Part shown: in pieces, positions 1-6,922 of the stretch
How positions within the stretch are numbered: position 1 is the stretch's first letter
How the letters are laid out: each line of letters opens with the position of its first letter
Origin: Pseudomonadota bacterium
GTDB taxonomy: Bacteria > Desulfobacterota > Desulfobacteria > Desulfobacterales > ETH-SRB1
Direction of reading: 5' to 3'
Assembly (NCBI GenBank): GCA_018897415.1
Contig: JAHIKR010000120.1
Coordinates: 1 to 9,054 of the forward strand
Length of the DNA: 9,054 bases
Made by a program: the position numbers and the translations under genes
The notes under the pieces: generated by a model
Told to the model about the DNA's origin: nothing
The model's database searches: none
The model's input: the letters and a program-made list of their open reading frames with translations, nothing else

Positions 1-127
1 AAATGAAAAAAAGGCTTTAGATAGAATAACCGAACGAGCCCGTGATGCAGTGGTTGTAACTACTTGCAAAGGCGCAAAAAAAGCTATAAACATATTTAAT
101 GACAAAAGATTAATAAGTTCAATTTAA
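1..127 (+). CDS. pth: Peptidyl-tRNA hydrolase, C-terminal fragment (5' end outside window)
   Basis: An open frame enters from the left edge and ends with TAA at 125-127, giving 41 residues. The segment RARDAVVVTTCKGAKKAINI, followed by FN, resembles the last helix of bacterial peptidyl-tRNA hydrolase, where an 'A.EAV..ll..G...AMNrFN' pattern is usual. Pth releases peptides from prematurely dissociated peptidyl-tRNA in the cytoplasm. The catalytic His, Asn and Asp residues lie in the missing N-terminal part, so the call rests on the tail and on context: in many deltaproteobacteria pth sits just before a carD-type gene. An intrinsic terminator lies about 125 bp downstream. Other short-tailed enzymes cannot be excluded. 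Confidence 0.6.
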   Translation, partial: NEKKALDRITERARDAVVVTTCKGAKKAINIFNDKRLISSI

Positions 128-250
128 CTACAAAAGAAAATAAGTTCTTGCCTTTTAAATGTCGTCAACTGATTAACCTATTGAATTTATTAGTCACTTT
201 TGCATCAAATATTTATGGCTAAAGTTATTTTTTATCTGCCAGATTCTATG

Positions 251-283
251 AGGATTGGCATATTTATTTGCCAATCCTTTTTT
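251..283 (+). terminator. Rho-independent terminator after pth
   Basis: A perfect 10-bp stem, AGGATTGGCA (251-260) and TGCCAATCCT (269-278), has an 8-nt loop and runs straight into a T tract (278-283). There is no A-run on the other side, so it works rightward only. It ends the upstream transcript, but it lies only 37 bp before the carD start and could also act as an attenuator for carD. Confidence 0.9.
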
Positions 284-320
284 GTTGATTATAGGGCTTA
301 TTAATGATACAAGTATATTT

Positions 321-872
321 ATGGAATTAAAAAAATCTAACGAAAAAAGAGAAAATAACAAGCAGCACAGAATTCGAGAATTTAAAGTAGGCGATCTTGC
401 AGTCTATCCTGCCCATGGAGTTGGAAAGATAAAAGCTATTGAAAGTAGAGTTGTAAACGGCGAAAAACATGATTTCTATATCCTTAACGTTCTTGAAAAG
501 AGCATGGTTATAATGATTCCAACCTGTAATGTAGAATCAGTTGGTCTTAGAGATGTAATAAGCAAAAAAGAAATCCCTAAAGTTTACGAAGTTATAAAAA
601 AAGATAGAGAATCGCTTATTGATAACCAAACCTGGAATCGCCGTTACAGAGAATACATGGATAAGATAAAAACCGGTTCTCTTTATGATGTAGCAGAAGT
701 CTTTAGAGATCTTTATTTTCTGAAAATAACAAAGAATCTATCCTTTGGAGAACGCAAGCTTTTTGATACAGCAACGACACTGTTGTTAAGTGAACTTTCA
801 ACAGCCAAAAATACTGACGAAGCGACTATAATGTCAGAAATTGAGTCTCTATTTAAAATTGATCCCCTATAA
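321..872 (+). CDS. carD: CarD/CdnL-family RNA polymerase-binding transcription regulator
   Basis: A 183-aa cytoplasmic protein, close to the usual 160-170 aa. After a charged lysine-rich N-terminus, the RNAP-interaction domain opens with FKVGDLAVYPAHGVGKI (about residues 21-37), the family signature. It continues through a beta-rich segment with FYILNV and a MIP motif, as in CarD/TRCF Tudor-like folds. The C-terminal half is helical; the Trp of QTWNRRYR (W105) fits the conserved residue that wedges into the -10 minor groove in this family. CarD proteins bind the RNAP beta subunit and stabilise open complexes, mainly at rRNA and other housekeeping promoters. The start is set at ATG 321 because the longer frame (TTG 255) begins inside the terminator stem. 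No good Shine-Dalgarno is seen. A weak promoter TTGCCA (268-273), 16-bp spacer, TATAGG (290-295) would overlap the terminator. Confidence 0.9.
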   Translation: MELKKSNEKRENNKQHRIREFKVGDLAVYPAHGVGKIKAIESRVVNGEKHDFYILNVLEKSMVIMIPTCNVESVGLRDVISKKEIPKVYEVIKKDRESLIDNQTWNRRYREYMDKIKTGSLYDVAEVFRDLYFLKITKNLSFGERKLFDTATTLLLSELSTAKNTDEATIMSEIESLFKIDPL

Positions 873-873
873 A

Positions 874-1018
874 TAGTGCCCGAACGAAAACTAGATAGTT
901 TTTCCAAGTTCAAGGAAGGCGAAAATTTCAACCGGAGGAATATATTAAATATTTTGAGGATTGAAATTTGAGCCTGACGCAGAAATTGGGGAAAATAGCA
1001 GTTTTCGTTCAGGCACTA
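874..1018. repeat. 145-bp nested palindromic element (MITE-like repeat or structured RNA) between carD and rluD
   Basis: The ends form an inverted repeat: TAGTGCCCGAACGAAAACT (874-892) against AGTTTTCGTTCAGGCACTA (1000-1018), 18 of 19 pairing. The one mismatch becomes a G-U pair in a minus-strand RNA. Further pairing arms lie inside: 919-931 with 961-973 (11 of 13), weaker pairing of 892-911 with 982-999, and a terminal hairpin AATAT/ATATT (939-943, 949-953). The whole element can therefore fold as one long hairpin. Both ends carry TA, which would fit a TA target duplication as made by IS630/Tc1-type transposases. It begins one base after the carD stop and ends 19 bp before the rluD ATG. It has no coding potential. 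Confidence 0.8.
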
Positions 1019-1037
1019 AATATTTTTCCTCACAACA

Positions 1038-2033
1038 ATGCCATACAAAGGTGCTTTTACCATTCTCGTTAATGAACATGAATCCGGCAGGCGTCTTGAT
1101 GTAATTATTGCGTCCCACATTTCCAGTTGTTCACGATCTTTCTCGGCAGGCCTCATCCGAAAAGGAGAAATACTGGTTCAAGGGGAAGTTAAAAAGCCCG
1201 GCTACCGGGTAAAAACCGGTGATAACATCAGCGTTAACATTCCTCCTCCTGAACCAGTTCTATCAGAACCCGAGCCCCACGATATAGATATACTATACGA
1301 AGATACGCATATAATAATAATCAACAAGGAACCGGGACTCGTCGTTCATCCAGCACCCGGCCATAATAAAGGAACTCTGGTAAACAGACTTCTTTATCAC
1401 TGCCCTGAGCTTGAAGGCATTGGAGGAAAACTCAGGCCGGGAATTGTTCACAGGCTTGATAAAGACACCTCGGGAACAATGGTAGTTGCAAAAAATGATG
1501 CAGCACATATAAATCTCGCAGCACAATTCAAGTCAAGAAAGATAAAAAAGATCTATCTGGCATTAGTCCACGGTGTTGTAAAATCTGAATCAGGCTCAAT
1601 TTCACTACCGATCGGCAGACATCCTTCTGACAGAAAAAAGATATCAACTGTAAGCCGAAAAAGCCGTTCAGCCAAAACATTTTGGAAAGTAATCGAACGC
1701 TTTAATGGGGCAACATTTCTTGAGCTTGATCTAAAGACAGGACGTACACACCAGATCCGCGTTCATTGCGCTGCAATTAACCATCCTATTGTAGGCGACC
1801 CGGTTTATGGTGGCAAAAAAGCTGCAAAAAAACTCCCCACATCTGTGCCAAGGCAGATGCTTCATGCATGGCAGCTTGAATTCACACACCCTGCAACCGG
1901 AGAAGTAATGTCTTTTGAATCCCCTATTCCACAAGACATGGAAAAAGTTATTGAGATGTTGCGGAATAATGCTCAAGCTTCATTGCTCTCCAACCGTGAA
2001 CCTGATAACCTGAGTAGTTACGAAATTTCTTGA
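1038..2033 (+). CDS. rluD: RluD-type 23S rRNA pseudouridine synthase (RluA family)
   Basis: A 331-aa enzyme of typical length that isomerises uridine to pseudouridine in rRNA. E. coli RluD acts on helix 69 of 23S rRNA (U1911, U1915, U1917). An N-terminal S4 RNA-binding domain (about residues 16-70: GRRLDVIIA, SRSFSAGLIRKGEILVQGE, GD.I.V) is followed by the catalytic domain. The signature HRLDKDTSG (138-146) supplies the catalytic aspartate D141, and RTHQIRVHCAAINHPIVGDPVYGG (split here as RTHQIRVHCA, then AINHPIVGDPVYGG) spans about 236-259. A paralogue such as RluC is less likely because of the motif context. ATG 1038 places the S4 domain correctly, but there is no recognisable Shine-Dalgarno in the 19 bp between it and the palindromic element. 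The usual partner pgeF is not found downstream; an unrelated Fic gene follows instead. Confidence 0.92.
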   Translation: MPYKGAFTILVNEHESGRRLDVIIASHISSCSRSFSAGLIRKGEILVQGEVKKPGYRVKTGDNISVNIPPPEPVLSEPEPHDIDILYEDTHIIIINKEPGLVVHPAPGHNKGTLVNRLLYHCPELEGIGGKLRPGIVHRLDKDTSGTMVVAKNDAAHINLAAQFKSRKIKKIYLALVHGVVKSESGSISLPIGRHPSDRKKISTVSRKSRSAKTFWKVIERFNGATFLELDLKTGRTHQIRVHCAAINHPIVGDPVYGGKKAAKKLPTSVPRQMLHAWQLEFTHPATGEVMSFESPIPQDMEKVIEMLRNNAQASLLSNREPDNLSSYEIS

Positions 2034-2080
2034 CAGTGCGGCGGTTTTCCTTCAATCATCGGCTTCGCCCCCATGATTCC

Positions 2081-2104
2081 AACCGGCCAATGAACCGGCC
2101 AATA
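2081..2104 (+). repeat. Upstream pair of 12-bp iterons before fic (putative operator)
   Basis: Two adjacent 12-mers, AACCGGCCAATG (2081-2092) and AACCGGCCAATA (2093-2104). The same pair recurs at 2183-2206, so 18 bp (2085-2102 and 2187-2204) are identical in both places. The core contains palindromic CCGG and GGCC. The pair sits about 30-50 bp upstream of the -10 hexamer, a place where a bound protein could activate transcription or support looping. Confidence 0.7.
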
Positions 2105-2131
2105 TTTATCAAAAAAGCAAAAAATATTAAT

Positions 2132-2140
2132 TGCTATAAT
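2132..2140 (+). promoter_or_regulatory. Extended -10 promoter of fic
   Basis: TGCTATAAT gives a consensus -10 hexamer (2135-2140) preceded by the TGn extension. There is no convincing -35, which extended -10 promoters can do without. A start near 2147 would leave a leader of about 23 nt before ATG 2170. It lies between the two iteron pairs. Confidence 0.6.
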
Positions 2141-2169
2141 AGAAAATTAATGTTAATTAATAGTGCATT

Positions 2170-3429
2170 ATGAATAAAAGCAAACTGGCCAATGAACCGG
2201 CCAAAAAAAGCAAGAATCTCGCTTATTGTCTAACGCCTCTTCTACCTGAAAATGGCAATATAGGCCACCTGAAGGATATGGCGCAGGAAATCATAGCGGC
2301 CTCTGCCGGGCTGGAAAGCAAGGTGGCCAGAGAGACCGCCATTGTGGTTGGTGACCAGCTCCGACTCATCAACAGCTATTACAGCAATCTTATTGAAGGC
2401 CATAAAACAACTATCCCTGACATCAGCATGGCCTTACAAAAGAAATTTTCTCAGGATCCAGAAAAAAAATATGCGCAGGAATTGTGTGCCGCCCATGTAG
2501 AAACCGAAAGGCATTCTATGGAACATGTGAATACGCAGCAAAAACTCAATATCTGCAGCCAACAGTTCCTGTCTGGAATTCATGCCGCGTTCTATGCCAA
2601 CTTACCGGAAGAACATCTGTTCACCCACACCCCCAAAGGGTTTTCCAGGGCGTCAGTCAATCCTGGCCAAATCCGGGATGTCAATGTCTCCGTGGATGGC
2701 CGGTCACTTCACGGGCCGCACTATCTGGATTTGCCGGCATTGCTCAAAACCTTTGCCCAAAGCTATACGCCGGATCAATTTCATGGTGACGAACGTTTAA
2801 TCGCGATGGCGGCAAGTCATCACCGGCTGACCTGGCTGCATCCCTTCCGGGACGGAAACGGCAGGGTTGCGCGCCTTTTCTCAGGGCTGTATCTTGCCAG
2901 GACAGGCGTTAACAAAAGCAATCTGTGGTCTTTATCCCGAGGTTTATCAAGAAATAAAAACCAGTATATGTTTGAGCTGTGGGCCACTGATTCCCCGGAT
3001 GAACAAAATGGCGCTCACTATTTTGATGATGACCTGCTGGCGGATTTCTGCCGGTTTTTCTTTGAAATCTGCCTGGATCAGATACGCTTCATGGAAGGCT
3101 TGCTGCGGCTTGACCAGATCGAAACCAGGATCGACTGGTATGTGGAAACGCGTGCCAAACATGATAAAAAGCCTTTGCGGATTGAGGCGGCAAAATTACT
3201 CAGAGCCGTATTTATGCGGGGCGCTATACCAAGAGGCATGGCCGTTGAGATCCTGAACATGAGCGAGCGCAATGCACGCCGAATCGTCAGCGCGCTGATC
3301 AAAGACGGTCTTTTGCAGTCACAAAGCCACCGTGCGCCGTTAACGATCGGGCTGCCAATTGGTGTTCTTCCCTATTACTTTCCTGATCTTTACGACCCCT
3401 CAGTAATTGGTGAGGAGTATATCATCTGA
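2170..3429 (+). CDS. Class II Fic-domain protein (probable AMPylator) with C-terminal winged-helix domain
   Basis: A 419-aa soluble protein. The Fic active-site motif is intact: HPFRDGNGRVARL (224-236), with H224 as the expected catalytic base and D228 for Mg2+. Upstream, SNLIEG (72-77) matches the class II inhibitory helix motif [S/T]xxxE[G/N]; its Glu76 would block productive ATP binding until released. Such enzymes usually transfer AMP from ATP to Ser, Thr or Tyr of a target protein. The target is not visible here. Residues about 333-410 (RIEAAKLLRAVFMRGAIPRG, then MSERNARRIVSALIKDGLL) look like a winged helix, common at the end of stand-alone Fic proteins and suited to self-regulation through the iterons. 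The iteron pair at 2183-2206 encodes residues of the LANEPAKK stretch near the N-terminus. No Shine-Dalgarno precedes ATG 2170, so the start is moderately secure. No antitoxin gene adjoins it, in keeping with built-in class II inhibition. Confidence 0.9.
   Translation: MNKSKLANEPAKKSKNLAYCLTPLLPENGNIGHLKDMAQEIIAASAGLESKVARETAIVVGDQLRLINSYYSNLIEGHKTTIPDISMALQKKFSQDPEKKYAQELCAAHVETERHSMEHVNTQQKLNICSQQFLSGIHAAFYANLPEEHLFTHTPKGFSRASVNPGQIRDVNVSVDGRSLHGPHYLDLPALLKTFAQSYTPDQFHGDERLIAMAASHHRLTWLHPFRDGNGRVARLFSGLYLARTGVNKSNLWSLSRGLSRNKNQYMFELWATDSPDEQNGAHYFDDDLLADFCRFFFEICLDQIRFMEGLLRLDQIETRIDWYVETRAKHDKKPLRIEAAKLLRAVFMRGAIPRGMAVEILNMSERNARRIVSALIKDGLLQSQSHRAPLTIGLPIGVLPYYFPDLYDPSVIGEEYII
2183..2206 (+). 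repeat. Downstream pair of 12-bp iterons inside the fic 5' coding region (putative operator)
   Basis: AACTGGCCAATG (2183-2194) and AACCGGCCAAAA (2195-2206) repeat the pair found 102 bp upstream. It lies roughly 36-60 bp past the probable transcription start and within the first 13 codons. Protein bound here would block elongation or, together with the upstream pair, close a loop over the promoter. Confidence 0.65.
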
Positions 3430-3796
3430 ATTGAGCGATTGTAAAGTTTGCCGGAGATGCAAGACACAGGGAATACAGCTATAGTGTACTACCGCAAGAC
3501 CGGCCAGCTCCAGCAGCTTTTTACGAATTGATTTTGCATACTGAAGTGTCATATTTTATAATTATTTCAATATGTTTTAGAAATTTATATTTTTATGGAT
3601 GTTACCTGCTTCAATAGCATCTGTTTCCAACTAATGCGCTAATCAAGATGTGACACCAAGCCTCACCCTAATCAAGATGTGACACCAAGCCTCACCGAAT
3701 AATGATGTCGCTCCGCTCCTCAAATTATTATTCTAAAATCTGTTTCTTCATTTTTTTTCATTCAACATTCGATGTTGGACGTTCGATGTTCGATGT
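3430..3796. other. Convergent intergenic spacer between fic and the kinase, rich in small repeats
   Basis: This 367-bp gap separates fic (rightward) from the histidine kinase (leftward). It holds a weak hairpin AGCT/AGCT followed by T5 (3506-3522) that might end fic transcription, an AT-rich stretch (about 3540-3600), a perfect 29-bp tandem duplication (3639-3696), a loose GAATAAT/ATTATTC inverted repeat (3697-3703, 3728-3734) and a GATGTTC-type micro-repeat (3759-3800). I see no convincing gene and no strong terminator for the kinase. Confidence 0.6.
3639..3696. repeat. Perfect 29-bp tandem direct repeat, two copies
   Basis: Two adjoining identical 29-mers occupy 3639-3667 and 3668-3696. 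Each begins CTAATCAAGATGTGACACCA and ends in AGCCTCACC. There is no spacer, so it is not a CRISPR unit. The origin is not clear; slippage duplication or a remnant of a mobile-element end are both possible. Confidence 0.95.
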
Positions 3797-3800
3797 TCAT
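3759..3800. repeat. GATGTTC/GAACATC micro-repeat with hairpin at the kinase 3' end
   Basis: Overlapping units of the type TTCGATGTT recur at 3769-3776, 3782-3789 and 3789-3796. A 6-bp hairpin CAACAT-tcg-ATGTTG spans 3763-3777. On the minus strand the repeat starts at the TGA stop of the kinase. The hairpin is followed by A, not T, in the kinase direction, so it is not an intrinsic terminator. In translation it gives FDVGRSMFDV-like peptides, a pattern I recall from spurious small ORFs in many genomes, which suggests a widespread intergenic repeat. Confidence 0.65.
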
Positions 3801-6800
3801 TTTTTCTCAGCGTCCAGCACCTGGCGCACTTTCTTGCCCAGACTTTCCAGTGTAAAAGGTTTTTGGAGAAAATTCAGTCCGGGCGCCAAAAAACCGTGCT
3901 CAACAATGGCATTATCTGTGTAACCTGACATGTAAAGCACCCGTGCCTCAGGCCTTATGGATTGCAGCTTTTCTGCCAGGTCAGTTCCGCTCATCCCGGG
4001 CATTACCACATCAATGATCATCAGATGAATCGGCCCCTCGTGCGCATGGCTGACCCTCAAAGCATCTTCGCCATTTTCAGCCACAAGGCCTTTGTACCCA
4101 TGCAGCAGGAGAATCTCTTGCGCAAGTTTTCGAACACCGTCATTATCTTCCACAATCAAGACCGTCTCAGAGCCGCTGATTTCACCAGTAAACTTCTCTT
4201 GTTCTTTGCCTGCCGCCACACCCTCTGTCACCCTGGGAAAATAGATATTAAAGGTCGTCCCTTTCCCGGGCTCGCTATGGACCCAGACATAACCCTTGTT
4301 CTGTTTCACAATGCCATATACCGTAGACAAGCCCAATCCCGTGCCCTTGCCGACTCCCTTGGTGGTAAAGAAAGGATCGAAGATATGTTCCTTAATTTTT
4401 TCATCCATCCCGCAGCCGGTATCGCTTACAGCGAGCATCGCATAATGGCCTGACTTTTCTCCTTCAATACCGTGCTTGCGAAAATAGGCCTCGTCCAGCT
4501 CTACATTGGCTGTCTCAATGGTGAGCTTTCCTCCACTGGGCATGGCGTCCCTGGCATTGACCACCAGGTTCATGAACACCTGATCGATCTGCCCCGGGTC
4601 TGCATGGATTTTCCACAGCTCAGGTTCTAAAACCAATAGAAATTCAATATCCTCTCCGATCATACGCTTAAGCATCTTCTCCGTCTCGTTTATCGCCTCA
4701 TTGACATCCAGGATCTTGGGCTGAATCACCTGCTTACGGCTGAAGGCTAAAAGCTGTCGGGTAAGAGAAGCGGCCCTCTCCCCGGCTTTATTAATTTCTT
4801 CAATTTGCTTGCGTAAGGATTCATCCTTGATGACCTTCATCAATGCAAGCTGGGCATTGCCAAGGATGGCGGTCAGCAGGTTGTTGAAATCATGGGCAAT
4901 GCCTCCTGTAAGCGTACCGATAGCCTCCATCTTCTGGGCCTGGTAAAGCTGGGCTTCAGCTTTCTTTTTCTCTTCCTCCATGCGCTCACGTTTCTCTATT
5001 TGTTCTTTAAGCTCCTGCGCGTAGATGATGGATTGGCCGTAAGCAGCTTGTAGGTCTTCCTCAGCCCGCCTGCGCTTGGTGATGTCTTGAACCATTGAAA
5101 GCACGCCCCTCACGGTGTCATCGGTTTCTTTAAGTGGTGTGTTTGACCACTGGCAGATGATAGTGCGACCATCTTTGGTCATGTTATCGTTTATGCTATG
5201 CGCCGTTATGTCCCCTTCAAGCAGGCGACGCCAAATATCATCCACATGGGGTTGAGCCTCTTTTGGCACAATCAGGCCGTATGGATGTTTCCCCAACGCT
5301 TCTTGCGCTGTGAAGCCAAAAATCTTCTCAGCAGCGGGATTCCAGGATGTCACACGAAACTCTGTATCCCAAACAATCAATCCTATAGGCATCCGGTCAA
5401 TTTGAAGCTGGAGATATTCTTGCAGTTGTTTAGTTTTTTCCTCCGCCCGCTTGCGCTCGGTGATGTCATACATCACCCCGTTCAGTGAGACGACATTGCC
5501 TCGTTGATCTTTCTCCCAACTGGCGTGATCCTCCACCCACCGTAGTATTTTGTCTTTCCTTATGATACGATATTCAACGGCGCCGGATTCTATCTTCCTC
5601 TGAGCTTCTGTGAACCATGCAAAAACCCTTTTCTTGTCCTCAGGATGAATGGTGCTTTCCCATATGGTTGGATCTCCAAGGAACTCTTCTACTGTATAAC
5701 CGTAGATTCCTTCAACCGCACGATTCACATAGGTGGTCCCAAATGTTTCGGGATCCGCCCGGTAAATCAACTCTTCAAGGCTTTCGGTTAGATTCCTGTA
5801 TCTGGTCTCAGATTCTCGCAGCGCCCCCAGCGAACGGTGCAGGTCGGCCGTCATCTCGTTGAAGGCTGTGGCCAACTGGCCGATCTCGTTTCTGCCCACA
5901 ACTTCTATCCGGTATTCAAGGTTGCCCCGGCCAACCTCCTCAGCGCCCCTGACCAGTTGGAGCACCGGCCTTGTGATGGTGCGGGCGAAAAGCAGGCCCA
6001 GCAACGCCACGATCGCAGACACCGCTGCGCTGATCCAGAGTCGGGCTTTACGCAAGGCCAGGATTGGCGCGAATGCCTCGGCCTGATCTACCTCGGCCAG
6101 GATGACTAACTCCCGCTCCGGCATCCATCTGTAGGCTCCGATGACCGGCACGCCCCGGTAATCATTGTAGAAACCCACACCGTTCTGGTGTTTAAGGCCG
6201 GCCTTCACGCCATCGGTATATACGGCCTTCTTCAAGGCAGAGCCCGGCTCCAGGCCGGGATCGGTAACGAAGAAGTTAAACTTGTTGACTGCGTAAGTCT
6301 TCTCGGTGGCGCTCAGGCCGCTGCGCTGCATCATGATCTCCGACATCTCGGCCAGGTCCACGTGGCCGGCCAGCACCGCAATCAGCTTGCCCTCTTTGTC
6401 CTTGATCGGTGCACCGATGGTCATGACCGCCTTCCCCAGGGGCAGGGAATAGTAAACATTCTGGACGCAGGTGCGATCTTTTCCCTCCACGAAGTAGGGT
6501 TCGCTCTCCCTGTATCTCCCCTCTTGTTTCTCGTCCGAGGAGACCAGTATTAACCCGTCGCTGCCGCGCAGGATGAAAAGCTTCAGGAGGCTCCTTTCTT
6601 CTTCCAGGGTTGGGTTCAGGTGCTCATCGCGGATGCTTCTCTGGGCTGCCCGGTACTCCGGGTCAGCCGGACCTCGCGATACTAACACGGCGGCATACTC
6701 CCGGATGAGGGGACGTCTGGCAAGCTCCCGGATGCTCCGTTTGGCGTCCTCAACCAACCGGTTGACCGCGGCCTCCTTGAGGATGGTGGTGGAGACAAGC

Positions 6801-6922
6801 CGGTTGATCGTCTCCTGTTCTATGGTTTGCCGATGGTTTTCATAGCTCAGGTAGCTCACCAAAGATAGGGGGACGATCGAAAGCAGCACAAAGAGAACCG
6901 CAAGTTTTGAGGTCAGTTTCAT
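3797..6922 (-). CDS. Membrane hybrid sensor histidine kinase (Cache-HAMP-PAS-PAS-HisKA-HATPase-REC)
   Basis: A 1041-aa sensor. Order: transmembrane helix 1 (about 6-25), periplasmic double-Cache-like domain (about 30-285), transmembrane helix 2 (about 294-313), HAMP (314-365), two PAS domains (about 371-493 and 503-618, each ending in a DITxR motif), a coiled coil (618-663), HisKA with phosphoacceptor H677 in GGIAHDFNN, and a HATPase domain with N789 (N box), DTGCGM (834-839), FDPFFTTK (848-855) and GKGTGLGLS (858-866). A C-terminal receiver carries E925/D926, D971 as phosphoacceptor, S999 and K1021. All catalytic residues are present. ATG 6922 is chosen over an in-frame start at 7033: it has a GGAGG six bases upstream, a proper membrane-anchor N-terminus follows, and its ATGA overlaps the stop of the lipoprotein gene. 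The output partner is not in the window; the receiver may pass phosphate to an unlinked protein. Confidence 0.95.
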   Translation of the reverse strand: MKLTSKLAVLFVLLSIVPLSLVSYLSYENHRQTIEQETINRLVSTTILKEAAVNRLVEDAKRSIRELARRPLIREYAAVLVSRGPADPEYRAAQRSIRDEHLNPTLEEERSLLKLFILRGSDGLILVSSDEKQEGRYRESEPYFVEGKDRTCVQNVYYSLPLGKAVMTIGAPIKDKEGKLIAVLAGHVDLAEMSEIMMQRSGLSATEKTYAVNKFNFFVTDPGLEPGSALKKAVYTDGVKAGLKHQNGVGFYNDYRGVPVIGAYRWMPERELVILAEVDQAEAFAPILALRKARLWISAAVSAIVALLGLLFARTITRPVLQLVRGAEEVGRGNLEYRIEVVGRNEIGQLATAFNEMTADLHRSLGALRESETRYRNLTESLEELIYRADPETFGTTYVNRAVEGIYGYTVEEFLGDPTIWESTIHPEDKKRVFAWFTEAQRKIESGAVEYRIIRKDKILRWVEDHASWEKDQRGNVVSLNGVMYDITERKRAEEKTKQLQEYLQLQIDRMPIGLIVWDTEFRVTSWNPAAEKIFGFTAQEALGKHPYGLIVPKEAQPHVDDIWRRLLEGDITAHSINDNMTKDGRTIICQWSNTPLKETDDTVRGVLSMVQDITKRRRAEEDLQAAYGQSIIYAQELKEQIEKRERMEEEKKKAEAQLYQAQKMEAIGTLTGGIAHDFNNLLTAILGNAQLALMKVIKDESLRKQIEEINKAGERAASLTRQLLAFSRKQVIQPKILDVNEAINETEKMLKRMIGEDIEFLLVLEPELWKIHADPGQIDQVFMNLVVNARDAMPSGGKLTIETANVELDEAYFRKHGIEGEKSGHYAMLAVSDTGCGMDEKIKEHIFDPFFTTKGVGKGTGLGLSTVYGIVKQNKGYVWVHSEPGKGTTFNIYFPRVTEGVAAGKEQEKFTGEISGSETVLIVEDNDGVRKLAQEILLLHGYKGLVAENGEDALRVSHAHEGPIHLMIIDVVMPGMSGTDLAEKLQSIRPEARVLYMSGYTDNAIVEHGFLAPGLNFLQKPFTLESLGKKVRQVLDAEKK

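Noticed and set aside
255..320. N-terminal extension of carD from TTG 255
   Set aside because: The start lies inside the terminator stem and the extra residues are not part of the CarD family.
2054..2080. Hairpin AATCAT/ATGATT after rluD as terminator
   Set aside because: The stem is short and interrupted and no T tract follows.
3400..3552. 50-codon minus-strand frame starting MTLQYAKSIRKKLLELAGLA, possible transposase tail
   Set aside because: The first part looks a little like an insertion-sequence transposase C-terminus, but there is no ribosome binding site, no terminal repeats, and it runs into the 3' end of fic; too weak to call.
3639..3696. CRISPR array
   Set aside because: The two 29-bp repeats are directly adjacent with no spacers, and no cas gene is nearby.
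3702..3923. 73-codon plus-strand frame with FDVGRSMFDV
   Set aside because: It translates the micro-repeat and then runs antisense into the kinase receiver domain.
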